A program made the translations under genes and the position numbers. Under the pieces are notes generated by a model. The model was not told where the DNA came from and did not search any database. It saw nothing but the letters and a program-made list of their open reading frames with translations. Of a DNA stretch of 64,000 nt, positions 23,876 through 32,233 are shown in pieces (positions within the stretch are counted from its first letter, which is position 1; each line of letters begins with the position of its first letter). The stretch comes from Paenibacillus faecis (GTDB taxonomy: Bacteria > Bacillota > Bacilli > Paenibacillales > Paenibacillaceae), in contig NZ_VSDO01000001.1 in the NCBI RefSeq assembly GCF_008084145.1, positions 124,001 through 188,000 on the forward strand. Direction: 5' to 3'.

Positions 23876-24610
23876 CTACTTCATGTTCTCGGCACGGCGA
23901 ATCACTCTGAAATTAACCGACTGCGGATGATAGTAATCATTTGACGTTATCGCAATATTTCCGTTGGAGTCGTAGCAAACCTCTTCCAACAATAAAACAG
24001 GTTCGCCTAGGCGAATATCAAGCCTTTGACTGACCGTTTGGTCCGCCGCCATCGCCCGGACGGTTGTTTCCGCAAAGCTGATCAACAAACCTTTTCCCTT
24101 TAAGTACTCCAATAGCGAGCCATTCTTCAGATAAGTTTCCAGCTCATCTATCGCCAGTCCCTCATCTTTAAAAACATCAATCGAGAATACGACGGGTTTG
24201 CCGTCGGCGGTTCTGACGCGCTCCAATACAATCACCGACATGCCGGAAAAATCCGGAAAAAACAGCTTGGAAGCATGTGTTCTTCGTAAATTCATATACG
24301 AGGTGGAAGGCACAAACCCTGAATCCTCGATCACTTTCGATACGCCGATGAACGATTCAAGTCCGGGCTTAAGTTTGCAAGCGGGGCCCGAAACCAGTAT
24401 TTTCGTACTGGCCCCGTGTCTGACCTGAATAATCCCCTGTTCTTCCAGGTGACGAAGAGATTCTCTTATGGTGCTTCGGCCCACCTCGTAAATGATCGCA
24501 AGCTCATTTTGAGGAGGCAAATGATCCGAATATTTTCCTTCCCGTATATCGTGATTTATTTTATCGGAAATAATACGATATAACGGTTTCAACTCATCTG
24601 AAGTGTCCAT
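23876..24610 (-). CDS. GntR-family regulator with UTRA domain (HutC subfamily)
   Basis: 244-aa repressor-type regulator. The N-terminal winged helix is clear (LPPQNELAIIYEVGRSTIRESLRHLEEQGIIQVRHG, residues about 31-66; landmarks only), and the remainder is a UTRA ligand-binding domain (about 90-238) ending LLLEEVCYDSNGNIAITSNDYYHP. HutC-type regulators usually respond to a phosphorylated sugar or small acid. It sits between a PTS locus and the APC/ROK/SIS operon, all leftward, so it could govern either; the inverted repeats at 23724-23787 favour the permease operon. ATG 24610 is preceded by AGGATAGGA. Confidence 0.9.
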   Translation of the reverse strand: MDTSDELKPLYRIISDKINHDIREGKYSDHLPPQNELAIIYEVGRSTIRESLRHLEEQGIIQVRHGASTKILVSGPACKLKPGLESFIGVSKVIEDSGFVPSTSYMNLRRTHASKLFFPDFSGMSVIVLERVRTADGKPVVFSIDVFKDEGLAIDELETYLKNGSLLEYLKGKGLLISFAETTVRAMAADQTVSQRLDIRLGEPVLLLEEVCYDSNGNIAITSNDYYHPQSVNFRVIRRAENMK

Positions 24611-24716
24611 CGAATCCTATCCTCCATCGGCAAACAACTTGGCAATTTGTAACGCATCGTCATAGTCGCATGCATTATAGCATATCGTCAAGTTTTTTTC
24701 CAAGGAGAAAGATTGC

Positions 24717-24750
24717 GGGGGAGTTCCCAATTCACATTCGGAACTCCCCC
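24717..24750. terminator. Strong hairpin after the PTS EIIBC gene
   Basis: Eleven-bp stem GGGGGAGTTCC (24717-24727)/GGAACTCCCCC (24740-24750), 11 bp beyond the EIIBC stop. The T run (TTTT) lies on the plus-strand side, so its use as a leftward terminator is uncertain; it may be a weak terminator or mRNA-stabilising element. Confidence 0.5.
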
Positions 24751-24760
24751 TTTTGCACGT

Positions 24761-26215
24761 TTAAAGCATTTTTTTGATTTCGTCTTTGATCGCTTCGGAC
24801 TGGGGTCCGAACACTACCTGGACCGCTCCCTTGCCGAGTCTCATGACCCCGGAGGCGCCGAGCAGTTTCAATGCGGCGTCGTTGACGGCCTTATCGTCCT
24901 TCACCACTAACCGCAGACGGGTAATGCACGCATCCACGGACTCAATATTGGACGGCCCGCCGATCTCTGTCAAAATTTTAGCGGCGCGGCTGTCCCCGAT
25001 AGTTGCGGATCGATCTTGATTGGCTTCCGATTCCAAAATTTCATCCTCCCGACCTGGTGTTTTCAGATCCATTTTAACAATGAGGAACCTGAAAAGTACA
25101 TAGTACAGGATGGCAAAAACCAAACCTACCGGAATCAACAACAGCGGCTTGGTCGAAAGCTGATAGTTGATGGCGTAATCGATAAAACCGGCCGAGAACC
25201 CGAAACCGAGCTTCATCCCAAGCGCGTAGGTTACGTAAGCGGCCAGACCCGAAAGCACCACATGTACTCCATACAACACGGGAGCTACGAACATAAACGC
25301 GAATTCGAGCGGCTCCGTAATCCCGGTAAGGAACGAAGCAAAGGCGGTGCCGATAAAGATCGAGGCCACGGTTTTGCGTCTTTCCGGCTTCGCCGTATGG
25401 ATCATGGCAAAAGCGGCGGCCGGAAGCCCGAACATCATAACGGGGAAGAAACCGGTCATAAACATCCCGGCGGTTTTATCTCCGGCAAAGAATCGGGTCA
25501 GGTCGCCATGGACCACTTCTCCGGCCGCGTTCGTAAAATCGCCGATCTGGAACCAGACAATCGAGTTGATAATGTGATGCAGGCCGAAGGGGACAAGCAG
25601 GCGATTGGCGATAATATGGACCGCCGAGCCGATCCCTCCAAGACCTGTCACCCAATTGCCGAACACATCGAGCGCACTTTGGATCGGCCCCCAGATGAGA
25701 CCGCATATCAGTCCGACCACAACCATGGTCAGCGCCGTTATCATAGGGACAAACCGTTTCCCCCCAAAGAAGCCCAGCCAATCCGGCAGCTTGATATTAT
25801 GATACTTTTTGTAAAGATAAGCCGAGATACAGCCGACGAGAATCCCGCCCAGCACCCCCATATTCAGTTTGGTGTCCGGGGAATTCATTAATTCCGGAAA
25901 AATACCAGGAACACGTTCCAGGACATTCAGCAGAATCAACTGCCCGATCACGGCCGATAGAGCCGCAACCGCGTCTCCCGCCAAACCTATCGCTACCCCT
26001 ACCGCGAAGATTAAGGGCAGGTTATCGAAAATCGTTCCCCCGCCGGCTGCCAGGAACGGGGCGACATAAGTGTTAAGAAATCCTCCGACCCCTCCCCCCA
26101 TATGAAAGTCTTTAATGTAATCGATACTCCCGAATCGAAGCAATATGGCCGCCGCAGGTAAGGTGGCGACCGGCAGCATTAAGGACTTCCCTATCTTTTG
26201 GAGAAAAGCCAGCAT
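24761..26215 (-). CDS. PTS glucose/N-acetylglucosamine-type EIIBC (EIICB) component
   Basis: 484-aa sugar permease and phosphotransferase. The N-terminal EIIC domain (about 1-375) has ten hydrophobic segments and the ITEPLEFAFMFVAP motif with the sugar-binding Glu; the C-terminal EIIB domain carries phospho-cysteine C430 in SVDACITRLRL. Overall most like NagE/NagP (GlcNAc) and PtsG families. It follows an EIIA gene by 27 bp, so EIIA-EIIBC form a complete permease fed by HPr. Regulation: transcription antitermination through a RAT/terminator and a CcpA cre site upstream of the EIIA gene. Confidence 0.9.
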   Translation of the reverse strand: MLAFLQKIGKSLMLPVATLPAAAILLRFGSIDYIKDFHMGGGVGGFLNTYVAPFLAAGGGTIFDNLPLIFAVGVAIGLAGDAVAALSAVIGQLILLNVLERVPGIFPELMNSPDTKLNMGVLGGILVGCISAYLYKKYHNIKLPDWLGFFGGKRFVPMITALTMVVVGLICGLIWGPIQSALDVFGNWVTGLGGIGSAVHIIANRLLVPFGLHHIINSIVWFQIGDFTNAAGEVVHGDLTRFFAGDKTAGMFMTGFFPVMMFGLPAAAFAMIHTAKPERRKTVASIFIGTAFASFLTGITEPLEFAFMFVAPVLYGVHVVLSGLAAYVTYALGMKLGFGFSAGFIDYAINYQLSTKPLLLIPVGLVFAILYYVLFRFLIVKMDLKTPGREDEILESEANQDRSATIGDSRAAKILTEIGGPSNIESVDACITRLRLVVKDDKAVNDAALKLLGASGVMRLGKGAVQVVFGPQSEAIKDEIKKML

Positions 26216-26242
26216 AAAGCAATCATCCTTCCTTATAATAAA

Positions 26243-26743
26243 TTAGGATTTCAATGCCGCCTTAAGCACGACGTCTTTGCCTGCCGTCACAGGTCCGGTG
26301 AACATCTCCAAATGAGTCGTCGTCTCCGCGGCGTTCGTCACGATGATCGGTGAAATCACCGGAAAACCGGCGTTTTTCATTTTGTCGAGATCGAATTCGA
26401 TCAGCGTGTCGCCGGTCTTCACCCGATCTCCCACAGCCACGTGGGATGTAAACCCCTCCCCTTTCAAAGAAACCGTATTGATGCCCAGGTGGAACAAAAA
26501 TTGCAGACCGCTTTCGTTTTCGAGCATAACGGCATGATTGGACTTGATGACATGCGCAACCTTTCCGTTAAACGGCGCGATAAGGACCCCTACCGTAGGT
26601 TCGATCGCCACCCCCTGACCCATATAACCTCCGGCAAAAGCTTCATCGGGTACTTCCGACAAGGGAACAGCCCGGCCCGTTAAAGGGGCGCAAACCTCAA
26701 CCGTTTTGCTCTCAGCAGATTTTTTTCTCCATTTTGCGAACAT
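26243..26743 (-). CDS. PTS EIIA component, glucose (Crr) type
   Basis: 166-aa phosphocarrier that accepts phosphate from HPr and passes it to EIIB. The active-site His is H85 in QFLFHLGINTVSLKG, with supporting H70 in VIKSNHAVML; GVAIEPTVGVLIAPFNGKV matches the Crr fold. ATG 26743 follows GGAGAG. First gene of the PTS operon, behind a promoter, cre site and antitermination leader. Free-standing EIIA-Glc plus EIIBC is common for GlcNAc and glucose systems in Firmicutes. Confidence 0.92.
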   Translation of the reverse strand: MFAKWRKKSAESKTVEVCAPLTGRAVPLSEVPDEAFAGGYMGQGVAIEPTVGVLIAPFNGKVAHVIKSNHAVMLENESGLQFLFHLGINTVSLKGEGFTSHVAVGDRVKTGDTLIEFDLDKMKNAGFPVISPIIVTNAAETTTHLEMFTGPVTAGKDVVLKAALKS

Positions 26744-26876
26744 ATCAAATCTCTCCTATCCCGCCCGGTTCAAGGCGCGGAGCGACCGCTCCTTAGCCGT
26801 AAGCTTAATTCCCGATCGCATCATGACATGAACTAGTATTATGTCCAACGGTTCCCGGTATGCATTCCCTCAGGCA

Positions 26877-26931
26877 ACAAAAAAAGCCAAGAGAAGAAAC
26901 CTAAAAATTAGGTTAACTTCTCTTGGCTTAT
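26877..26931 (-). terminator. Antitermination-controlled terminator in the PTS leader
   Basis: Minus-strand AAGCCAAGAGAAG...AACCTA pairs with TAGGTT...CTTCTCTTGGCTT, followed by seven T. It lies between promoter and EIIA gene and its 5' arm overlaps the RAT element. Confidence 0.85.
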
Positions 26932-26960
26932 GCCCATTAGTTCATTAACGGTAACACGCC
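26928..26960 (-). promoter_or_regulatory. RAT (ribonucleic antiterminator) of BglG/GlcT type
   Basis: Minus-strand GCGTGTTACCGTTAATG followed by AACTAATGGGCATAAGC. It closely parallels the Bacillus ptsG RAT as I remember it (ACGTGTTACTG...CAGGCATGAG). Overlap with the terminator's 5' arm is exactly what an antiterminator needs. The cognate BglG-family protein is not in the window. Confidence 0.72.
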
Positions 26961-26989
26961 GTATGAAATCGGTTTTATGATTTGTTATT

Positions 26990-27018
26990 ATCATAGATCA
27001 AGGGTCTGCGTTCGTCAA
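26990..27018 (-). promoter_or_regulatory. Sigma-A promoter of the PTS operon
   Basis: Minus-strand TTGACG (27013-27018), 17 bp, TATGAT (26990-26995). Confidence 0.82.
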
Positions 27019-27026
27019 CCGTTTTT

Positions 27027-27040
27027 TGAAAGCGTTGTCT
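27027..27040 (+). promoter_or_regulatory. cre-like CcpA site upstream of the PTS promoter
   Basis: TGAAAGCGTTGTCT fits TGAAARCGYTTWCW with one mismatch. It lies 9 bp upstream of the -35, a position at which CcpA usually activates. Confidence 0.6.
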
Positions 27041-27115
27041 TTCGGTGAACAAGGCGGCTGAATAACGCCGGTGTATGACTCATTTATTAAATATCACAAT
27101 GGAAGGAATCAAATA

Positions 27116-27658
27116 TTACAAGCGGCTGGAAGGATCTTCGCGATACGGGTCCGCCAAACCTGAAGCGTAAATATCGGAATTCAGCGAACGGTTGGTCCGG
27201 AACGTGTCGTATACGCCCACGCTGCGCTCATCTTCATCGACCAGCACCAGAATCTTTCCTTCGTCGAGATAATTCTCGTAGGCTTTGGCCTCGTCTTCCG
27301 GGATGCCGAGGCCAATCAGGCCGCCGGCCAAGCCTCCCGCACCGGCGCCGGCCGCCATGCCGGTCAACGCGGCCGCGATCGGTCCCGCCGCCACAACCGG
27401 GCCGATGCCGGGAATGGCGAGCGCGCCGATCCCTGCCAGCAACCCCGCGACGCCGCCCAGCACGCCGCCTGTTGTCGCCCCCACGGCTACACCTTCAGGC
27501 GCCTTGCTTCCGGTTTCGTCCTGAATCGCTTCACGATCCCGGCGGTCGCGGGAAAGCACGGAGATTTCTTCCGCCGAAAACCCTTGTCGCTGCAAGGACT
27601 CTATCGCTGCCGTCGCTTCTCTTTCGTTATCGAATACGCCAACTATTTTTTTGCTCAT
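27116..27658 (-). CDS. General stress protein 17M-like (YflT) protein
   Basis: 180-aa protein: an N-terminal alpha/beta domain (KIVGVFDNEREATAAIESLQ, GFSAEEISVLSRD) followed by a long Gly/Ala-rich hydrophobic stretch (about 60-120) of the type found in Gsp17M/DUF1269 'low-temperature-induced' proteins, then an acidic tail. The hydrophobic part may insert into membranes; molecular role unknown. Start ATG 27658 follows AAGGAGG. A sigma-B-like promoter (27696-27721) lies just upstream, in line with yflT being part of the Bacillus sigma-B regulon. Confidence 0.83.
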   Translation of the reverse strand: MSKKIVGVFDNEREATAAIESLQRQGFSAEEISVLSRDRRDREAIQDETGSKAPEGVAVGATTGGVLGGVAGLLAGIGALAIPGIGPVVAAGPIAAALTGMAAGAGAGGLAGGLIGLGIPEDEAKAYENYLDEGKILVLVDEDERSVGVYDTFRTNRSLNSDIYASGLADPYREDPSSRL

Positions 27659-27695
27659 GGTGATCAGCCTCCTTGAGTTCCTGGTTTCCCTTTCA

Positions 27696-27721
27696 TTACC
27701 CGAGGAACAGGGATTTTAACC
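27696..27721 (-). promoter_or_regulatory. Sigma-B-like promoter of the stress protein gene
   Basis: Minus-strand GGTTAA (27716-27721), 14 bp, GGGTAA (27696-27701), against the sigma-B consensus GTTTAA-N12-14-GGGTAT: two mismatches in total. Confidence 0.5.
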
Positions 27722-27730
27722 ACCAGCCGT

Positions 27731-30286
27731 CTATTTCACTCCGCCTTCCGGTCGAACCCGCCGGGTCGCGGTCGCCGCAAAGGGGTCGTCCGGCCAATAA
27801 TGCTTCGGATAACGCCCTTTGAGATCTTTTTTGACTTCAAAGTAAGTGCCTTCCCAGAAGCTTCTCAAATCCGAGGTAACCTGGACGGGCCTGCTTGCGG
27901 GAGACAGAAGGTGCAGGGTGACGGGCACTTTGCCGAAGCCGATCCGTGGCGTCTCCAGAAGACCGAACACCTCCTGCAGACGAACGGCGACATATGGAGC
28001 TTGCGGTCCCTCGTATTGCACCGGAATTCGCGACCCGCTGGGGACGACCAGATGCGTGGGAGCCTCTTTATTCAGTTCCTGCGTTCGCTGCCAGCCTAAC
28101 CGGTTTTCCAGTATGGCCGAAAGGGGCAAAGTCTTTAGATCGGATTTTTTCCGAAAACCGGAGAGATACGGCCCGAACCAGTCCTCCGCCTCGGCGGCAA
28201 GCGCTTCGTCCGACACATCGGGCCAGCTTTCGTCAAGCCGGCGGAGAAACAGGATTCGCGCCTGGAGCTGCCGGTTTTTGGAGTTCCAGGGCAGGATCCG
28301 CGACCCTTGTTCCGCCACGACGCGCAGGAGCGCCTTGGTGATCATCTCGGAAGAAGGCTTGGGATCCGGCAGTTCCTTCAGCACGATGGCGCCGAACCTA
28401 TGCCGGACCCGGGCGCGCACCGCGCCGGCCGCATCATCCCACTCCGCGGATCTTTCGACCTGCAGGTCATCCGCGTAATAATCGGCCAGCCAGCTCTCCT
28501 CGAACGGGGCGGCCAGCCGAATCCGGCCCTCGGCCCCTTCGTCGTCCACATCGGCGATCGCCAGGAACGGTTCGGCCGCCAAGGTCTGTGGCGGTCGGGC
28601 AAAAACGGCCCCCCTGCCGCTCCGCAGCAGGTAGCGTCCGTCCGCCCGGCGCATGGCGATCCGATCCGGGTAAGCGAAGGAAACGAGCAGCCCGCAATAC
28701 CTCCGGTAGTCCCGCTCCTCGCCGGGCGATGGGGTGCCGGCGGAGAACGACGCCAGGCTGCGCTCCCACTGGCGGCTGACCGTCAGCAGCCGCTCGATGT
28801 CCCCGCCGCCTGCCGGCTCGTCCCCGGCGGGCGCGCCGCCCTCCCGCGGGCCGGGCTCTCCGGCCGCGGCCATGAGCACGGCGAGCCGGCTGCGCAGGTC
28901 GCCGTCGCCGCTCCCGGCCCGGTCTTTGAGCAGACCGGGCTCCTCCAGCAGCGCGGCCAGGCGGCAGGCGGCCCGCCCGAGGCCGAGCGGCTGCGCGCGC
29001 AGCAGCATATGCGCGAGCCGCGGGTGCAGGCCGAGCTCGGCCATGCGCCGGCCGTGGCCGGTGATCCGGCCGGCCCCGTCCAGCGCGCCGAGCTGCCGCA
29101 GGAGCCCCACCGCTTGCGAGTACGGCGCGGCCGGCGGCGGATCGAGCCAGGCCAGCTCGTCCGGCGCAGCCGCTCCCCAGGCCGCGAGCTCCAGCGCCAG
29201 CGGCGTCAGGTCCGCCTCCAGCATTTCCGGAGGCGTGCTCTCGGGCAGCACCCGGTCCTCCGCCTCGCTCCACAGGCGGTAGCAGACCCCGGGTGCGGTG
29301 CGCCCCGCGCGGCCGCGCCGCTGATCGGCCGCGTCGCGGGCCGCCCGCACCGTGACGAGCCGGCTCATGCCGGTGCGCGGCGAAAACAGCGAGGTCCGGC
29401 GCAGCCCCGTGTCGATGACCACCGTGATGCCGGACACGGTCAGGCTCGTCTCGGCGATCGACGTCGCCAGAACGACCTTGCGCTGCCCGTCCGGCGCAGG
29501 TTCGATCGCGCGCTGCTGCTGATCCTGCGGCAGCGCCCCGAACAGCGGAGCGACGATCACGTTCCCCGGAACGCGTCCCGCCAAGGTCGACTGAACCCGG
29601 CGGATTTCCCGCGCGCCGGGCAGGAACACGAGCAGGCCGCCATCCTGCTCGGCCAGCGCCCGCTGTACCGTCCGCACCACCGCCGCCTCCGGCGTTTCCT
29701 CACGCGAACGGGGAACAAATACCGTTTCCACCGGGTACATCCGTCCCCGGCTTCGCACCACCGGCGCATCTCCGAGCAGCGCCGACACCGGCTCCGCGTC
29801 CAGCGTGGCGGACATGACGAGGACGCGCAAATCCTCGCGCAGCAGCTGGCGGCTCTGCAAAACAAGAGCCAGCCCCAAATCGGCATGGATGCTGCGCTCA
29901 TGAAATTCGTCGAAGATCACGAGCCCCGTTCCGTCCAATGTCGGGTCCCGCTGCAGCATCCGGGTCAAAATCCCCTCCGTCACGACCGTAATCCGCGTCC
30001 GTGAAGAAACCCGGGCTTCCGTCCGGATCCGGTACCCTACCGTTTCTCCCACCGGCTCATTCAGCTGCTTGGCCATGTAGAAAGCTGCCGCTCTCGCTGC
30101 CAGCCGCCGCGGCTCCAGCAGCAGAATTTGTTGTCTCGCTAGCCAGGGCTCCTGAAGAAGTTCCAGGGACGTTCTCGTCGTTTTGCCCGCTCCCGGTTCG
30201 GCCAGCAGGACAGCCGTCCCTCGGCTCTCCAGGGCGTTTTTCAGCTCCGGAAGAACTACATCTATAGGCATCGCTTGTTTTCTCAT
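27731..30286 (-). CDS. hrpB: DEAH-type ATP-dependent RNA helicase HrpB
   Basis: 851-aa superfamily 2 helicase. Motif I EPGAGKTTRT (about 31-40), motif II DEFH in VIFDEFHERSIHADL, motif III SATLDA, motif V TSIAETSLTV, motif VI QRRGRAGRTAPG; the C-terminal half has the HA2/ratchet region and the HrpB-specific end (LPWNSKNRQLQARILFLRR). Length agrees with HrpB (about 820-840). Cellular role is poorly defined; implicated in RNA metabolism. ATG 30286 follows ATAGGAGAG. The stretch 28700-29450 is markedly more GC-rich than its surroundings, within an otherwise intact frame. No partner genes are adjacent. Confidence 0.94.
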   Translation of the reverse strand: MRKQAMPIDVVLPELKNALESRGTAVLLAEPGAGKTTRTSLELLQEPWLARQQILLLEPRRLAARAAAFYMAKQLNEPVGETVGYRIRTEARVSSRTRITVVTEGILTRMLQRDPTLDGTGLVIFDEFHERSIHADLGLALVLQSRQLLREDLRVLVMSATLDAEPVSALLGDAPVVRSRGRMYPVETVFVPRSREETPEAAVVRTVQRALAEQDGGLLVFLPGAREIRRVQSTLAGRVPGNVIVAPLFGALPQDQQQRAIEPAPDGQRKVVLATSIAETSLTVSGITVVIDTGLRRTSLFSPRTGMSRLVTVRAARDAADQRRGRAGRTAPGVCYRLWSEAEDRVLPESTPPEMLEADLTPLALELAAWGAAAPDELAWLDPPPAAPYSQAVGLLRQLGALDGAGRITGHGRRMAELGLHPRLAHMLLRAQPLGLGRAACRLAALLEEPGLLKDRAGSGDGDLRSRLAVLMAAAGEPGPREGGAPAGDEPAGGGDIERLLTVSRQWERSLASFSAGTPSPGEERDYRRYCGLLVSFAYPDRIAMRRADGRYLLRSGRGAVFARPPQTLAAEPFLAIADVDDEGAEGRIRLAAPFEESWLADYYADDLQVERSAEWDDAAGAVRARVRHRFGAIVLKELPDPKPSSEMITKALLRVVAEQGSRILPWNSKNRQLQARILFLRRLDESWPDVSDEALAAEAEDWFGPYLSGFRKKSDLKTLPLSAILENRLGWQRTQELNKEAPTHLVVPSGSRIPVQYEGPQAPYVAVRLQEVFGLLETPRIGFGKVPVTLHLLSPASRPVQVTSDLRSFWEGTYFEVKKDLKGRYPKHYWPDDPFAATATRRVRPEGGVK

Positions 30287-30386
30287 CTTTCTCTCCTATC
30301 GGGGTTACACTATACTCCAAGTCGTCACTACGAAACGTCCTTGCGTGAATTCAATTTTAACATATCCCTTCCTCGGAAGGCGCACT

Positions 30387-30415
30387 TTGAAGCGGGCAGT
30401 TCCCCTTTGTATAAT
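30387..30415 (+). promoter_or_regulatory. Sigma-A promoter of the CorC/HlyC-family gene
   Basis: TTGAAG (30387-30392), 17 bp, perfect TATAAT (30410-30415), about 38 bp before the start codon. Confidence 0.8.
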
Positions 30416-30452
30416 TAAATGGTCTCTGAATCAGGGAGGTTATCGGAAAATC

Positions 30453-31781
30453 ATGAGTCCGAGCGGTACATGGGTTAATCTCTTGCTAATTCTGGTGCTG
30501 GTGGCACTAACTTCATTTTTTGTCGTTACGGAATACTCACTCCGCGGGCTTCGTCCCGGCAGGGTCAATTCCCTGGTACGGGAGAACCGCAGATCCGCGG
30601 TTCCGCTCGCGCGATTGATGCAGCGGCCGCAGCAGGCGCTTTCGGCATGCCAGTTGGGCGTCACCATGACGTCGCTGTTTCTCGGCTGGCTCGCGCAACC
30701 GCTCGCGAAGGCTTGGCTTCATCCGCTCTTTCGGTTCTTTACTCTGCCAAACCGGCTGGAAAGCATCTTGGCCTTTATTATCGCGTTTCTCGTCATCACG
30801 TATCTGCACGTTGTGCTCGGCGCGCTGGTTCCGCGGGTTCTCGCCGCCCAAAAAGGCGAAACCTTCGCCCTGGCCGCCTCGCGTCCGCTGCTGTGGTTTA
30901 CGGGACTCATGTCCCCGCTGGTTTGGCTGCTTAATGTCTCTTCCGGGCGGATCGTCTCCTTGCTCGGACTGAAAGGGGGGCCAGGTGACGGTGAAGCGCA
31001 TTCCGAAGAAGAACTTCAAGCCCTGATCAGCCAAAGTTTTAAGCACGGGGAGATCACCACCGACGAATATCGCTACATGAGCCGGATCTTCGCGTTTGAC
31101 GAGCTCACCGCCAAGGATATCATGGTTCCCCGAACGGATATGGTATGCCTGTACGCTAATAAAAGCCGGGAAGAAAATCTGGAAATTATCAAAACCGAAC
31201 AATATACGCGTTTTCCGGTCATTCGGGAAAACAAGGATGATATCATCGGCGTCATCAACACAAAGCAGCTGTTCCTCACCCATGGGGATCAGCCGGATTT
31301 GCCGCTGGCGTCCCTGGTTCGTCCCGTAATGACGGCTCCGGAGAATATCCCTTTAACCTCCCTCCTGTCCCGGATGCAGAAAGAACGGTCCCATATCGCT
31401 CTGCTGATCGACGAATACGGCGGCACCTCGGGCATGGTAACGATCGAGGATCTCCTGGAGGAAATCGTCGGGGATATCCGCGATGAGTTCGATCTCGAGG
31501 AAGAGCAGGAAATCACCGTACTGAGCGAGAATCATCTCATTGTGGACGGCAAAGTGTCGATCGTCCGGATCAACGACCTGCTGTCCACGGACCTGGAGGA
31601 GGAAGAAACCGACACGATCGGCGGCTGGGTGTACGGTCATGATACGGATATTGCCGAAGGCACCCGCCTTCAATATGGCGATTTTTCATTTACAGTGCTT
31701 GAAAGCGAAGGCAGCCGGATTCGAAAAATTGAGATCGAAAAGGTCGAGGAAGCCGGTGAATTCAACCATTCGCAATTATAA
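30453..31781 (+). CDS. CNNM/CorC-HlyC-family membrane protein (putative Mg2+ exporter)
   Basis: 442-aa protein of the YhdP/MpfA type. A DUF21 membrane domain with four hydrophobic segments (about 8-30, 60-82, 95-120, 130-150; includes TSFFVVTEYSLRGLRPGRVN) is followed by a paired CBS domain (DIMVPRTDMVCLYANKS...TRFPVIRENKDDIIGVINTK) and a C-terminal CorC_HlyC domain. Family members are linked to Mg2+ export and Mg2+ resistance. Start ATG 30453 has GGGAGG 13 bp upstream. The gene is monocistronic. A perfect 20-bp palindrome follows its stop codon. Confidence 0.9.
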   Translation: MSPSGTWVNLLLILVLVALTSFFVVTEYSLRGLRPGRVNSLVRENRRSAVPLARLMQRPQQALSACQLGVTMTSLFLGWLAQPLAKAWLHPLFRFFTLPNRLESILAFIIAFLVITYLHVVLGALVPRVLAAQKGETFALAASRPLLWFTGLMSPLVWLLNVSSGRIVSLLGLKGGPGDGEAHSEEELQALISQSFKHGEITTDEYRYMSRIFAFDELTAKDIMVPRTDMVCLYANKSREENLEIIKTEQYTRFPVIRENKDDIIGVINTKQLFLTHGDQPDLPLASLVRPVMTAPENIPLTSLLSRMQKERSHIALLIDEYGGTSGMVTIEDLLEEIVGDIRDEFDLEEEQEITVLSENHLIVDGKVSIVRINDLLSTDLEEEETDTIGGWVYGHDTDIAEGTRLQYGDFSFTVLESEGSRIRKIEIEKVEEAGEFNHSQL

Positions 31782-32233
31782 CGATTTCAACCTATATAGG
31801 TTGAACTAAAGAATTGGCGCTGTGGAAGGATTTGAAATCGTTTCGGAGATACGTTCCGACATATAAAGCCCAACCGTTCGGCCTTCTAGCCGATATACCA
31901 CTAGCGCTGCATTAACCCGAAGGGTCTTCTGCTAGGCCGTAACCGCCTCTCTTTGAACTCTGGCTGGTGGATAAGGGTCTTTTGCGGCGCTATTTTTGTC
32001 GAATTTGGCTATTTGCCGTGAAATAGCGGTCTTTTGGGGCCTTATTTTAGAGAAAGTCGGGCAAAAACCTGATTTTTGGGCTCACACCAGAGAAATAAGG
32101 CCCTTTTTGGCCGCTATTCTTCCCGAAAACGCAAATTGGGTTGAAATAACGGCCCAAAAGGCCGCTATTATAACAGGCGGCAAGAAAGATGGCGGATAGG
32201 CAGCACCCATATCAGTTTTAATGCAACACTAGA
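31782..32233. repeat. Intergenic repeat cluster with AATARSGGCC...GGCCGCTATT units
   Basis: Non-coding 450 bp. From 31786 a perfect 20-bp palindrome (TTCAACCTAT and its complement). Between about 31975 and 32175 three related inverted-repeat units recur: GAAATAGCGGTCTTTTGGGG (32019), GAAATAAGGCCCTTTTTGGC (32092) and GAAATAACGGCCCAAAAGGC (32142). Each can form a hairpin alone or pair with another. A 67-codon plus-strand frame here (31996-32199) is a by-product of the repeat, without a ribosome site. I recall similar units between genes of other Paenibacillus chromosomes. Confidence 0.6.

Noticed and set aside
24717..24750. Classical leftward terminator after the PTS EIIBC gene
   Set aside because: The stem is strong, but the T run is on the other strand; kept only as a hairpin of uncertain role.
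28467..30004. Long plus- and minus-strand frames across hrpB (up to 565 codons)
   Set aside because: They arise from the high GC content opposite a well-conserved helicase frame.
31996..32199. 67-codon plus-strand frame
   Set aside because: Entirely inside the inverted-repeat cluster; no ribosome site; such frames are a by-product of the repeat.
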